Source: Halovenus sp. (lineage in GTDB: Archaea > Halobacteriota > Halobacteria > Halobacteriales > Haloarculaceae). From it: a stretch of DNA of 5,793 nt. Shown in pieces: positions 5,629-5,793 of this stretch. The position numbers were made by a program, and so were the translations under genes. The notes beneath the pieces are model-generated. The model was not told the origin of the DNA, did no database searches, and was given only the letters and a program-made list of their open reading frames with translations. The stretch is from assembly GCA_003551945.1 (NCBI GenBank), contig PUNZ01000214.1, forward strand, positions 1 to 5,793. The letters are read 5' to 3'. Numbering within the stretch: the stretch's first letter is position 1; the number at the start of each line of letters is the position of its first letter.

Positions 5629-5793
5629 ATGAATCGGGGGTTTTCTCTAACGACTATTTCTACAGCGGAGCAAACGCGTGTGGTTTGGACTGCTCTCTCG
5701 TTGGTACTGTTGGTCGGAGTGTTGCTTGTGCTGGCATCGATGGGGGCAGTCACTGACGGATCAGTGGGTGACGCCGATTCGGTGGCGATAGAA
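5629..5793 (+). CDS. N-terminal part of an unidentified membrane-anchored or secreted protein (3' end missing)
   Basis: From the ATG at 5629 the frame stays open to the window end, giving 55 residues. Residues 1-17 are polar with Arg3 and Arg17. Residues 18-41 (VVWTALSLVLLVGVLLVLA and onward) form one hydrophobic segment, followed by a Gly/Ser/Asp-rich stretch TDGSVGDADSVAIE. This fits an N-terminal membrane anchor or Sec signal with the acidic part outside. There is no lipobox Cys and no twin-arginine motif. I do not recognise the family from this fragment. The start is supported by a TATA-like box at 5598-5603. The gene is divergent from the HTH regulator, with a 132-base shared control region, so it is a plausible target of that regulator. 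Confidence 0.65.
   Translation, partial: MNRGFSLTTISTAEQTRVVWTALSLVLLVGVLLVLASMGAVTDGSVGDADSVAIE

Noticed and set aside
5574..5756. A 60-codon frame beginning at the ATG inside the 5567-5578 palindrome.
   Set aside because: Its translation is not acidic and has no signal or domain. It overlaps the TATA-like box and the start of the better-supported frame at 5629, which encodes a clear hydrophobic N-terminal segment.

Overview
The window reads as chromosomal DNA from a halophilic archaeon (class Halobacteria). The evidence is: strongly acidic proteins; a Tat-type lipoprotein signal followed by an Asp/Thr/Gly linker on the binding protein; archaeal TATA-like boxes 28-29 bases upstream of start codons, which fits leaderless mRNAs; and a haloarchaeal-style winged-helix regulator. 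Base composition looks moderate for the group. I cannot assign genus or species.

Layout, left to right: (1) 1-612 (+), the 3' part of a TrkA/RCK-family K+ regulatory protein whose start lies outside the window. (2) 675-4680 (+), a compact three-gene ABC importer operon: a Tat lipoprotein resembling ThiB, a fused two-domain permease resembling ThiP, and a PotA/FbpC-type ATPase with a C-terminal TOBE-like extension. Spacing is very tight: 6 bases between genes 1 and 2, and a 14-base overlap between genes 2 and 3. (3) 4729-5496 (-), a winged helix-turn-helix regulator with a probable FilR1-like C-terminal domain, convergent with the operon. (4) 5497-5628, a divergent intergenic region carrying a TATA-like box for each flanking gene and several inverted repeats. 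(5) 5629-5793 (+), the start of a protein with one N-terminal hydrophobic segment, cut off by the window end.

How the genes work together: the binding protein would be anchored outside the cytoplasmic membrane and deliver thiamine (or a phosphate ester or related compound) to the permease, with import powered by the ATPase. The sequence does not say whether the convergent regulator controls this operon, its own divergent neighbour, or something else. Its divergent arrangement and the palindromes between its promoter and the 5629 gene make that gene the more natural first target. The TrkA-like gene is probably functionally unrelated.

I see no mobile element, CRISPR array, RNA gene or clearly new system. 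The most interesting unexplained material is the pair of palindrome clusters in 5555-5621, a perfect 12-base palindrome across the trkA-like stop codon just upstream of the thiamine operon, and the different start-signal arrangements used within one operon.
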